From Phytopseudomonas daroniae (GTDB taxonomy: Bacteria; Pseudomonadota; Gammaproteobacteria; Pseudomonadales; Pseudomonadaceae), in contig NZ_QJUI01000020.1 of the NCBI RefSeq assembly GCF_004327285.1, forward strand, positions 23,376-87,375: a DNA stretch of 64,000 nt, written 5' to 3'. Positions within the stretch are counted from its first letter, which is position 1. Each line of letters opens with the position of its first letter. The notes below the pieces were generated by a model that saw only the letters and a program-made list of their open reading frames with translations, did not search any database and was not told the origin of the DNA. This document shows positions 17,633 to 25,944 of the stretch, piece after piece. A program made the translations under genes and the position numbers.

Positions 17633-18108
17633 CAAAGTGCTGCCTTCGCTCTTTCGTGTAGCACTAAAAAGTTGCTGCACGAGAGAACGCTCATCTGTCC
17701 AAGATAATCAAGCATGTAAGTGGTGACTCATAGTCAAACAAAACGTGCTTCCCCCAATATAGTGAGATACTAGCTACGCCAGCGTTATGGATGACTGTTG
17801 GCGATTTTTCGCTAGCAGCGAAAAAGCTTGTGAACCAATGCCATTGGTCGCTCCTTGAGTCGGTGCAAAAAAGGAACAAGAGCTAGCTCTGTTAATTTCC
17901 GGTTGCGCTCGCTATATGCACGGTTTGCGGCACGTCAGCTTGTGTAATCTCCTCTAAGCTATACTTGAGTCCACTCTTAATTTTCTATACGACTTAAATC
18001 TATGTGGCCGCTAATGGGGAAGGGAACAAATGGCATCCGAAGTCGCGGCGCTTCTTGGTGCGATCGCGTCACCCTCTACTCCACCTTCAACATAGAGGAT
18101 GGCACCAG
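17633..18108. other. island tail without an intact gene
   Basis: About 475 bp of AT-rich then mixed sequence with only very short frames. No ribosome binding sites or conserved motifs were recognised. The stretch 17955-18000 (TATACTTGAG... TATACGAC) could hold a promoter for the antitoxin relic downstream. Confidence 0.35.
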
Positions 18109-18309
18109 ATGAAAGGCCGTCCACACGACGAGGCAATGGCCGAACAGCTCTATGCTGATCCGGTCTACGCCGCTGAACTGTTGGCCGAAGTGCGCCGTAA
18201 CGGCGACCCGGCCGAGCTTGCTATCTTATTGCGGCAGCTGACCAAGGTGGTCGGGCAGGGCAGCGGGGGGAGCTCTGTCGAGGTGGAGCGCGTGCTACCG
18301 CCTTCATAG
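18109..18309 (+). pseudogene. truncated addiction-module antitoxin-like protein (COG3636 type)
   Basis: 66 residues beginning MKGRPHDEAMAEQLYADPVY and continuing AAELLAEVRRNGDPAELAIL. This matches the N-terminal half of the 'probable addiction module antidote protein' family, whose members are ~95-100 residues and end in a Cro-like helix-turn-helix. After about residue 50 the sequence turns into GQGSGGSSVEVERVLPPS and stops, so the DNA-binding half is gone. No toxin gene is visible beside it. I read it as a relic inside the right end of the island. Confidence 0.55.
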
Positions 18310-18395
18310 CAAAAAATGGCATTTTTCATGGTATTGGTGATGCTTTATTCTGTAATTTATTGATATTGCTTATATATTTTTTGTAGAAAATAATA

Positions 18396-18530
18396 GAGTG
18401 GAATGATTGGACGTCCGGCACTGACCGGCGCCAACTAGCAAGAAACACTCTGAAGCCCGCGTAATTGCGGGCTTTTTCTATTCTGCGCCTGGCATTTTTC
18501 AACTGCGCTCGGCATCGCCAGGCAGCGTTT
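18396..18530 (+). repeat. attR-type junction: second guaA-3'-end/terminator copy
   Basis: GAGTGGAATGATTGG and the bases that follow repeat the guaA tail and its downstream terminator (compare 12688-12830), with one G fewer in the GGG of the guaA codon. The chromosome to the right is presumably the original guaA downstream flank. Confidence 0.75.
18452..18478 (+). terminator. intrinsic terminator (second guaA-type copy)
   Basis: A stem AAGCCCGC / GCGGGCTT with loop GTAATT is followed by TTTT, matching the hairpin at 12745-12768. The remaining ~280 bp up to the receptor gene hold no coding sequence and include the receptor's leader. Confidence 0.75.
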
Positions 18531-18755
18531 TTCCGTGGCACGTTCGGCACTAGAGGGCGAGGTCGTGGCCGTGCATCGCTGCAGTGGGACGGCAGTTCGG
18601 TGTTTATGTGAGGTTTTCGAGGTTGCAGATGCGAATATTTATCGTTATGAGATGATTTTAGAATTATAGTTCCCGCCGAAAAAACGTATGGCTTCGTCAC
18701 AATAGAAATTCATAGGGCTCTAGCGGCTGAAACTGAATCATCAAGGATCTTGAGC

Positions 18756-20917
18756 ATGGCTGATAATAAAACCGGGTTTATCAACACACGTGTATCAAGG
18801 CAACGCACCGCTGTTGCCGTCCTGTTCTGCGCCCCAATGGTTGCTACTCCCCTGGGCGCGAATGCCCAAGAAGCAGGCAGCGCCAATGAGGAGGAGACCT
18901 ACCGCCTCGCGCCGATCATCGTCAATTCCCAGGTCGCGGCCAGTGATGATGCGAACTCGGTGGTCGCTCAGGAGCTCTGGGTTGGCGGTAAGGTCGCCAC
19001 CAGCATCCTCAATACGCCTGCTTCCGTTTCCGTGATCACGCAGAAGGAAATAGAGCAGCGCAGTGCCAGCACCACTGAAGAAGTTCTGAAATACACGCCG
19101 GGCGTCATTGCCGACTACTACAGCACCGATGATCGCAACGATTACTTCCAGATTCGAGGCTTCAACGCCACGACTTATCGCGACGGCCTGACCCTGGGCT
19201 CGATGCGCGGCGTGCGTGAAGATTCATTCGCTTATGAGCGTGTCGAGGTGTTGCGTGGTGCCAACTCCACGCTGTTCGGCCCGGCCGACCCGGGTGGTTC
19301 GGTGAACTTCGTGACCAAGAAGCCGCGCTTCGAAAATTCGGTCAGGTTTACGGCTCTTACGGCTCCTTCAATCACAAGGAAACCGGCATCGATGTTGGTG
19401 ACTCGTTGAACGCGGATCAGACCCTGGCGTATCGTTTCACCGGCAAGTTCCAGGACAGCGATCGTGAGTACGACCATTCTCGTGACGATAATCAGTTCGT
19501 CATGGGTGGCCTGACTTGGGCACCGACTGCCTTTACCTCGGCAACTCTGGTCGTCGATCATCTTAAGACCAAGAGCACGCCGAACAGTGGCGGTTACCCT
19601 ATGGACAGGGAATATGACCGTGATGAGTTCTTCGGCGAGCCCGGCTACAACTTCCACGATGTCGAACGCACCAATATCAGTGGCAGCCTCAGCCACGACT
19701 TCGACAATGGCTTTGTGCTACGTAGCAACTTGCGTTACAGCGAATTACACGATGATTATGGTTTTGCCTATCTGACTGGAGTCCGTACCGGAGACATGCT
19801 GGGCCGTGCTGTTCTGGGTGCAGACAATGAGGCCGAGCAGCTCAACGGCAATCTGATGCTGCAGTACGACGCCCGTTTTGGGAATATCGACAGCAGCACT
19901 ACGGTCGGCGTGGAGTACGGCGACTCGTCGACCGACGAAAGCGCTATATATCAGGGAATAGATCCCATCAGCGTTACCAATCCCGTGTACACGGGTGTTG
20001 CGTCAGGACTTTTGCCCTATCTTTCCAGGAAACAGGACTACACCAGCAAATCGGTATTCCTGCAGCAGAACCTGTCGTTCTACGAGCGTTTTATCGTCAC
20101 TGCCGGTGTGCGTAACGACTCCATGGATTTGTCCAGTAAGGGATTCAACAACTTCAACGTTGTCCCTGAGTTTGACGACAGCGACAGCTTCTCAGAGACC
20201 TCTTACCGGGGGGCGCTGACTTATATCGTTAACGATGAGGTTTCCACCTACGTCAGCATGGTGGAGTCCGTCTCCGTGCCAGAGATCGGCACCACCCCGG
20301 AGCGCGGCATACAGTACGAAGTGGGCGTGAAGTATTCGCCAATGGCGATGAATGCGCTGTTCTCTGCCGCCATCTATGAGTTGACTCAGGAAGATGTCGC
20401 CACGGCGGTTGTGCAGCCGAATGGCAATATCGAGCAGCAGACCGTGGGCGAGCAGCGCGTGCGTGGCCTCGATCTGGAAGCCAAAGCTGAGCTGACCGAG
20501 AACCTGACCCTAGTTGGTGGTTACACCTATATGGACACCGAGGTTCTTCGTGGTGCGCTGCAAGTATGGAATGGGGCGAGCTATGATGCCGTATCGATCA
20601 AGGGTAACAAGCTCGTTACCGCTCCCAAGCATTCGGCCTCGCTCTGGACTTATTACAGCGTGCCTAGAACGGATGTTAGTGTCGGTTTGGGTGCCCGTTA
20701 TGTTGGGGCCTACCATTTCAACGATCTCAACGATACTGGCGAGAGCGATGGCACCACGCTGTTCGATGCCGCGTTCAACTACCAGATCGTCAAGGGCACA
20801 GACCTAGCCATCAACGTCAGCAACCTGTTCGACGAGCAGCATGTGGTCGGTCGCGGTACCGCGAACTACTACAACTCGGGTCGCGAAGTCACTGCCAAGG
20901 TGAGTTACAACTGGTAA
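18756..20917 (+). pseudogene. TonB-dependent siderophore receptor, single-base frameshift
   Basis: The first part (18756 to ~19338) gives a signal peptide (cut after ANA) and a complete plug domain with KVATSILNTPASVSVITQKE, YFQIRGFN, YERVEVLRGANSTLFGPADP and GGSVNFVTKKP. The barrel continues in another frame from ~19340 to 20917, ending SYNW. Losing one T in GAAAATT(T)CGGTCAGG restores one frame reading FENFGQVYGSYGSFNHKETG. Without the frameshift the protein would be about 720 residues, with no STN signalling domain. The start ATG has AAGGA eight bases upstream. It could be a true pseudogene or a sequencing error. The ferric siderophore it recognised is not evident. Confidence 0.8.
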
Positions 20918-20927
20918 GCCGGTGTCA

Positions 20928-20958
20928 TCACCTGTGCTGTTTCTTGCCGCACAGGTGA
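20928..20958 (+). terminator. hairpin after the TonB receptor gene
   Basis: A perfect 10-bp stem TCACCTGTGC / GCACAGGTGA with an 11-base loop lies ten bases after the stop codon. The following T-run is poor. Confidence 0.55.
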
Positions 20959-21003
20959 TTCTCCATAGTTGCTGTTCGCCGATACCGTCGCCTTTTGCTG
21001 CGA

Positions 21004-21195
21004 TTACCGTCTCAAGGGTCGTTGCGGGACGCAAACCATCAGCACTTCGTCCACGCGGTCATCCGGCAAGCCGGATTGATTAAGCGCTGCGCGGATGACA
21101 TGCGTGCCGAGCGAAGTGGCTGATCCCGGCGCCAATCGCCAAGGAGGCGTCCCGGCGGTATGCGCGTTGCCGCGACGGTGACGATGGAGCCGGGG
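21004..21195 (-). pseudogene. 5' fragment of a thiolase gene, frameshifted
   Basis: On the minus strand IVTVAATRIPPGRLLGDW is followed, after a one-base frame change, by SATSLGTHVIRAALNQSGLP and DDRVDEVLMVC. Together these match the N-terminal ~70 residues of acetyl-CoA acetyltransferases. There is no start codon, no catalytic Cys region and no C-terminal part. It lies on the same strand and just downstream of the efflux gene of the TetR-controlled set, so it may be a lost member of that set. Confidence 0.55.
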
Positions 21196-21237
21196 GAGGG
21201 TGGCTATAGCGGTGTTTTCTTCACGCGATGCCTGCGT

Positions 21238-22512
21238 CTACGGCGCCGCAGGCGCGGGTGGCGCGGGTGGCTGGCGCATGCCGGTTGCGAAAACGATCAG
21301 GGACAGTGCCGTGCAGCCCGCCAGAACGGCGCCCAGCGCGGTGTAGGCAGGCAGATCGAGGCTGCTGGCGATGCTGATGGCCAGCGCCGCGCTGCCCATC
21401 TGGAGGAAGCCGAGCAGAGCCGAGGCCGTACCCGCCTGATGGCCGAACGGCTGCAGGGTGATCGCGGTGCCGAGTGGATTCACCATGCCCATGCCAAGCA
21501 GGAACACCGCCAGCGACACGCTGAACATCGTGACGGTCTGCGATCCGGTCAGCAGTAGAGCGCCGCCAGTGAGTGCGAGGGCGACACCTGCGAGCATGAC
21601 CGGCCGTGCTCCCCAGCGATGGGCCAGCCGTGGCGCGAGCAGGCCGGCGGCGAATACCACGAACACGGTCGTGGCGAAGAACAGCCCAAGATCCAGCGAC
21701 GAGAAACCCAGGCCATCCATCAGGATGGCCGGTGCCGTCGCGAAGACGGTGTAGAGCCCGCCAAGGATGAGGCTGACCGACGCCGCCGGTACGATGAAGC
21801 GGGGATCGACGAGCAGCCGGGCGTAGCCCTTCACGATGGCCGCGGCCGAGATCGCTGCGCGTCGATCTGCCGGATGGGTCTCGCCTGTGCCGATCACGTA
21901 GTGCACTGCGAGCACCAGCCCCAGCATGCCGACCAGCACGAAGGCGCCGCGCCAGCCGAACAGGTGATTCAACGCGCCGCCGAGCAGCGGCGAGAAGCCC
22001 GGCGCCGCTGCCATCGCCACCATGATGAGTGCCAGGGTTCGCGCGAGCGCTTCGCCCTCGAAGAGATCGCGCGCGATGGCGCGTGACAGCACGGAGGCCG
22101 CGCACACGCCCAGGGCCTGTACGACGCGGCCGGCAACCAGCCAGGGCAAGTTCGTCGCCAGCGCACACAGCGTGCTGCCGGCCAGGAACACGGCCAGGCC
22201 GCCCAGCACCAGCCACCGCCTGCCGAAGCGATCGGACAGTGGCCCTGCCAGGAGCTGGCCCACCGCGAACGCGATGAAGAAGCTGCTGAGCGTGACGCCG
22301 AGATCCTTGGTCGACACGCCCAGGTCGCTGCCCATGTCCGGGAAGGCGGGCAGGATGATGTTGGTCGACAGTGCCCCGAGCGCAGCCAGGCCGGCCAGCA
22401 GGAAGAGCAACGAACCTGTCAGGCGACGTGGCACCGGCAGGAGATCCGTGTCGAGCGCCGCGCTGCCCGGCACTGCCTGCAGGTCTGTTCGTTCCGTGGT
22501 TGGTCTGGTCAT
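21238..22512 (-). CDS. Bcr/CflA-family MFS drug efflux transporter
   Basis: 424 residues from the ATG at 22512; the longer frame to 22764 is a shadow of the SDR gene. Twelve hydrophobic helices are visible. Motif A between helices 2 and 3 reads GPLSDRFGRRWLVLGG, and the family opening TNIILPAFPDMGSDLGVS is present. The family exports chloramphenicol, bicyclomycin, sulfonamides and similar drugs by proton antiport. It lies ten bases after the SDR gene and shares its promoter, which carries a TetR-type operator. In this set it probably exports the inducing compound or a product of the FabF-like enzyme. Confidence 0.85.
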   Translation of the reverse strand: MTRPTTERTDLQAVPGSAALDTDLLPVPRRLTGSLLFLLAGLAALGALSTNIILPAFPDMGSDLGVSTKDLGVTLSSFFIAFAVGQLLAGPLSDRFGRRWLVLGGLAVFLAGSTLCALATNLPWLVAGRVVQALGVCAASVLSRAIARDLFEGEALARTLALIMVAMAAAPGFSPLLGGALNHLFGWRGAFVLVGMLGLVLAVHYVIGTGETHPADRRAAISAAAIVKGYARLLVDPRFIVPAASVSLILGGLYTVFATAPAILMDGLGFSSLDLGLFFATTVFVVFAAGLLAPRLAHRWGARPVMLAGVALALTGGALLLTGSQTVTMFSVSLAVFLLGMGMVNPLGTAITLQPFGHQAGTASALLGFLQMGSAALAISIASSLDLPAYTALGAVLAGCTALSLIVFATGMRQPPAPPAPAAP

Positions 22513-22522
22513 GGGCGTCTCT

Positions 22523-23227
22523 TTAGCCGGCAAGGATGTCAGTGAGGTAGACGCCGTGCGACAGGCCCTGTTTGACCTGGTGCGACGGTTCATCGACGGC
22601 GACTTCTTCCTTGCCGGCTTCCAGCGCATCCAGCGTGCGGCGTACGACGTCTTCGGGCGTGGCCTTGGGCACGTCGAAGGCCCGCACCAGATCGGTGTCG
22701 ATGAAGCCACCATGGAAGCCCAGAACCTGGGTGCCCTGGGCACGCAGCTCGTGGCGCAGGCCATTGGTCAACGACCAAGCCGCTGCTTTGGAGACGCTAT
22801 AGGCGGCGATTGCCGGTGTGTTGATCCAGCTCACGATGGAGAGAATGTTCACCAGCGCACCGCCACCGTTACGACCCAGGGTGCTGGCGAATGCTCTGCT
22901 GGTGTTCAGCACGCCGAAGAGGTTGGTATCCAGTTGTTCGCGTAGCAGCGCATCGGCATCCTCGGTGAGGAATCCGCCCAGCCGGGCGATGCCTGCGTTG
23001 TTGATCAGCACGGTGACATCACCACAGACGCGCGCAGCTTCCGCGACCTCTTCGGGCTTGGTCACGTCCAACTGGATCGGCACCACGCCGGGAAGCGTGA
23101 CGGAGGCCGGATTGCGTGCCGCGGCGTAGACCTTCGCGGTACCGCGTGCCAGCAGTTGTTTGGAGAATTCAAGACCGAGACCACGATTGGCCCCGGTGAC
23201 CAGGACAACAGAACCTTCGAGTTTCAT
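22523..23227 (-). CDS. short-chain dehydrogenase/reductase
   Basis: 234 residues, a single Rossmann SDR domain. The cofactor motif TGANRGLG is at 11-18, NNAG at 76-79, and the catalytic residues are S130, Y143 and K147 (YSVSK). The C-terminal part (TPEDVVRRTLDALEAG KEEV) is typical of classical SDRs annotated in Pseudomonas and Burkholderia near TetR genes. It is the first gene of the SDR-efflux unit. The operator dyad at 23259-23280 lies just upstream of its start. The substrate is unknown; reduction of a beta-ketoacyl intermediate made by the neighbouring ketosynthase is an attractive guess. Confidence 0.85.
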   Translation of the reverse strand: MKLEGSVVLVTGANRGLGLEFSKQLLARGTAKVYAAARNPASVTLPGVVPIQLDVTKPEEVAEAARVCGDVTVLINNAGIARLGGFLTEDADALLREQLDTNLFGVLNTSRAFASTLGRNGGGALVNILSIVSWINTPAIAAYSVSKAAAWSLTNGLRHELRAQGTQVLGFHGGFIDTDLVRAFDVPKATPEDVVRRTLDALEAGKEEVAVDEPSHQVKQGLSHGVYLTDILAG

Positions 23228-23258
23228 GGGACATCCTTCTGCTCTGAGCGCTCTTCGT

Positions 23259-23280
23259 TTATATGACGGTTGTAATATAA
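23259..23280. promoter_or_regulatory. TetR-type operator, copy in front of the SDR-efflux unit
   Basis: A 22-bp dyad: half-site TTATATGACG, two spacer bases, half-site TGTAATATAA. It differs at only a few positions from the dyad at 25758-25779 in front of the tetR gene. It lies 32 bp upstream of the SDR start. Confidence 0.75.
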
Positions 23281-23366
23281 AAGGCCGTAAGAAAAGCCGG
23301 TCATGCCAATGACGCCCCGGCCGGAGTGTTCGCCTTATGGGTACCGTGAGGTGACAAGCAACGTAT

Positions 23367-24650
23367 TCATGCCTGTCCCCAGCGACGAAAAATCACGCTG
23401 GCATTGACCCCGCCAAAGCCGAAGCCATTGGAGAGCGCGTATTCGATGGGCATCTGCCGTGCGCTGGGGCCAACCAGATCGAGTCCTTCGGCCAACGCGT
23501 CGGGTGTGGTCAGGTTCAGTGTGGGCGGAACGACCTGATCGCGCAGGGCAAGTACCGTGAAAATGGCCTCGATGCCACCAGCGGCGCCCAGTAGATGGCC
23601 GGTCGACGATTTGGTCGAGGTGATCGTTGGACACGACGTGGTTCCGAACACTGCCCGAATAGCCGCCAGTTCGCCCTTGTCGCCCACCGATGTCGAGGTC
23701 GCATGCGCATTGATGTGCTGGATCTGGCTCGGAGAGAGCCCCGCCTGCCGCAAGGCTTGCTCCATGGATCGGCGGGCACCATCGCCATCCTCGGGGCCTG
23801 CAGTCAAATGATAGGCGTCGGCGCTCGTGCCATAGCCGACCAATTCGGCGAGGGGATGCGCGCCCCTTGCCAGCGCATGCTCCAACGACTCGATCACCAG
23901 CAAGCCTGCGCCTTCGCCCATGACAAAGCCATCGCGCTCCTGGTCGAAAGGACGCGACGCCTGTTCCGGTCGATCATTGAAGCGGGTCGCCAGCGCCCGC
24001 GCGGCGGCAAAACCGCCAAGGCTGGCGCGATGGATGGCCGCTTCGGAACCGCCGCACAAGGCGACATCCGCTTCGCCGGAGCGGATCAGCCGCGCTGCAT
24101 CGCCAATCGCCTGAACGCTGGCGGCACAGGCCGTCACTGGAGTGCCGATGGGGCCTTTGAAGCCATGGCGTATCGAGACATGCCCCGCCGCGAGGTTGGC
24201 CAGAAAGGATGGCACGGTGAAGGGCGACAAACGGCGCGGCCCTCGGTCATCGGTGATGCGCACTGCCTCTGCAATCGCACCAAAACCACCGATGCCGGTT
24301 GCAATGATCGTGGCGGTTCGCTGTTGCTGCTCGGCATCCTGGGGCGTCCACCCCGCTTGCGTCAGCGCTTCCTGAGCCGCTACAAGCGAGAACTCGATGA
24401 AGCGATCCATTTTCTTGCGATCCTTGGCCGCTGCCGCCAGTTCGGGATCAAAGCCGGCAACCGGGTCTTCGGCCAGCGAAGGAACCTGCCCACCCACGGT
24501 GCAGGGTACGCCATCGGTCAATTCGGCGGACAACGATCGGATTCCCGACTGCCCGGCAAGCAATCTGCGCCATACCTCCTCGGTGCCACACCCCAGCGGT
24601 CCGACGATGCCGACGCCTGTCACGACGATACGCTTGCTTTGCTTGACCAT
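23367..24650 (-). CDS. FabF-like beta-ketoacyl-ACP synthase II
   Basis: 427 residues, the full length of KAS II enzymes. The Cys-His-His triad is intact: C175 in VTACAASVQA, H316 in NAHATSTSVGDK and H352 in KSSTGHLLGAAG, with K347 before it. The glycine-rich end GFGFGGVNASVIF is present. It condenses malonyl-ACP with acyl-ACP. The gene stands outside any fatty-acid operon and follows a thioesterase under TetR control. Two ideas fit: a dedicated ketosynthase for a small acyl-derived metabolite, or a spare KAS II giving resistance to inhibitors of FabF. The neighbouring efflux pump suits the second. Neither is proven. Confidence 0.88.
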   Translation of the reverse strand: MVKQSKRIVVTGVGIVGPLGCGTEEVWRRLLAGQSGIRSLSAELTDGVPCTVGGQVPSLAEDPVAGFDPELAAAAKDRKKMDRFIEFSLVAAQEALTQAGWTPQDAEQQQRTATIIATGIGGFGAIAEAVRITDDRGPRRLSPFTVPSFLANLAAGHVSIRHGFKGPIGTPVTACAASVQAIGDAARLIRSGEADVALCGGSEAAIHRASLGGFAAARALATRFNDRPEQASRPFDQERDGFVMGEGAGLLVIESLEHALARGAHPLAELVGYGTSADAYHLTAGPEDGDGARRSMEQALRQAGLSPSQIQHINAHATSTSVGDKGELAAIRAVFGTTSCPTITSTKSSTGHLLGAAGGIEAIFTVLALRDQVVPPTLNLTTPDALAEGLDLVGPSARQMPIEYALSNGFGFGGVNASVIFRRWGQA

Positions 24651-24688
24651 CGGGGACTTCCTCTTTCAGTTCAATGCAAGGTACTGGC

Positions 24689-25165
24689 TCAGCCGAGCGC
24701 CGGTTTCGGGGGGCGTTCCATTACCAGCAAGGTCGAGGTCGCGCTTGCGTAGATGCGCCCATTGGCGTCCTTCAGCATCGCCTCGGCAAAGGCGGCACGA
24801 CGGCCGACGGATATGACGCGACCTTCCGCCCGAAGGGGGCCGGTGTCAGTCGTAATCGGGCGGAGATATGAGACCTTCAGTTCCAGGGTCGTGTAGGCTT
24901 GATTCGCTGACAGCTTGGAATGAACGGCGCACCCACACGCGGAATCGAGTAGCGTTGCGGCATATCCCCCATGGACTGTGCCGATCGGGTTGTAGGCGTG
25001 TATGCCGGGCGTACCGGTGAAAACGGCCCATCCATCGCCCGCTTCAACAAGGGTGAAGTCGAGCGAATCGCCGATTGGCGGTCGGCCTCCGGCAGCAATC
25101 AACGCCTGTACGGTTTCAAGCCCGGAAAGGCCGGGGGCGATGTTGTCAACGAGATTCATTGGCAT
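24689..25165 (-). CDS. PaaI-family hotdog thioesterase
   Basis: 158 residues (a second ATG gives 156). The hotdog signature GTVHGGYAATLLDSACGCAV and the strand LELKVSYLRPIT identify an acyl-CoA/ACP thioesterase of the PaaI type. The catalytic Asp is in the TLLDSACG helix. The start overlaps the end of the tetR gene by ten bases and the ketosynthase follows after 38 bases, so tetR, thioesterase and ketosynthase form one unit. It may release or edit acyl chains handled by the ketosynthase. Confidence 0.85.
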   Translation of the reverse strand: MPMNLVDNIAPGLSGLETVQALIAAGGRPPIGDSLDFTLVEAGDGWAVFTGTPGIHAYNPIGTVHGGYAATLLDSACGCAVHSKLSANQAYTTLELKVSYLRPITTDTGPLRAEGRVISVGRRAAFAEAMLKDANGRIYASATSTLLVMERPPKPALG

Positions 25166-25746
25166 GCCTCTAATGTGAGCCGACGCAAGATCGCCAATCG
25201 ACTTCGGGTAAGAATGGCGTCCGAGCGCGATCGGTTTGGCTCGGCGCGCGCAAGAACCATCGCACCGATGATTTCAGCCACGCATGACGACGCCTCGCTT
25301 TCAGCATCAAGGTGACCGAGTGTCGCAAGATGCTGTGCGATATGCCTCGTCAGCGTGCTTGCTCCTCCCGCCAGGCGCTCCTGAATATCTGCTGGAAGCC
25401 TCGACGCATCTGCCGTAAGAAAGGGCAGTGGGCATCCCCCTTCGCGGGTGTCCCGATGATCGGGCGAGAGGTAGAAGTTCACGAACCTCGCCAACGCTTC
25501 GCGCGGGGGCTGACCCTCGTCGCGCAACATGGCGAACGGACTGTCGGCGAACATTTGCTCGACCGTGGCACGCAGGAAATCATCCTTGGACTCGAAGTGG
25601 GCGTAGAAGCCCCCGTGGGTCAGGCCGGCATCCGACATGACGCTCGCGAGCGCTATGCGCCCCGGGCCACGTTCGCGCAGTTGCCTCGCCGCCGCTTTCA
25701 GTACCCGATCGCGGGTAATTTGCTTTTGATCTGTGCTGTATCGCAT
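25156..25746 (-). CDS. TetR/AcrR-family repressor
   Basis: 196 residues. The N-terminal helix-turn-helix (residues ~10-57) reads RDRVLKAAARQLRERGPGRI and GLTHGGFYAHFESKDDF, the usual TetR pattern. The C-terminal ligand domain has REGGCPLPFL. It heads the operon tetR-thioesterase-ketosynthase. A 22-bp dyad lies right upstream of its own start and again before the SDR-efflux unit, so it most likely represses both units and itself. The ligand is unknown. Confidence 0.88.
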   Translation of the reverse strand: MRYSTDQKQITRDRVLKAAARQLRERGPGRIALASVMSDAGLTHGGFYAHFESKDDFLRATVEQMFADSPFAMLRDEGQPPREALARFVNFYLSPDHRDTREGGCPLPFLTADASRLPADIQERLAGGASTLTRHIAQHLATLGHLDAESEASSCVAEIIGAMVLARAEPNRSRSDAILTRSRLAILRRLTLEACQ

Positions 25747-25757
25747 GGGGGTTCCTC

Positions 25758-25779
25758 TTTATATGATGAGCATAATATA
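25758..25779. promoter_or_regulatory. TetR-type operator, autoregulatory copy
   Basis: A 22-bp dyad: half-site TTATATGATG, spacer AG, half-site CATAATATAA, with one mismatch between the arms. It lies 11 bp upstream of the tetR start and matches the site at 23259-23280. Confidence 0.8.
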
Positions 25780-25944
25780 AAGATTCGACGAGCGTCAACG
25801 ACGCGCTAGATGCGGCGGAATGACCCTGGCCCAGGTTCCGGAGTGCGACTGAGGCGTCAGCCGCCGACAGCGGATGAGCGCGCCTCGATTCCTGCAGGCT
25901 GCGCCGTATCGAGCGAACGGGATGCCGACAACCACCTGTGCAGC

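Noticed and set aside
18631..18652. Fur box before the frameshifted TonB receptor
   Set aside because: The AT-rich sequence GAATATTTATCGTTATGAG matches the Fur consensus at too few positions.
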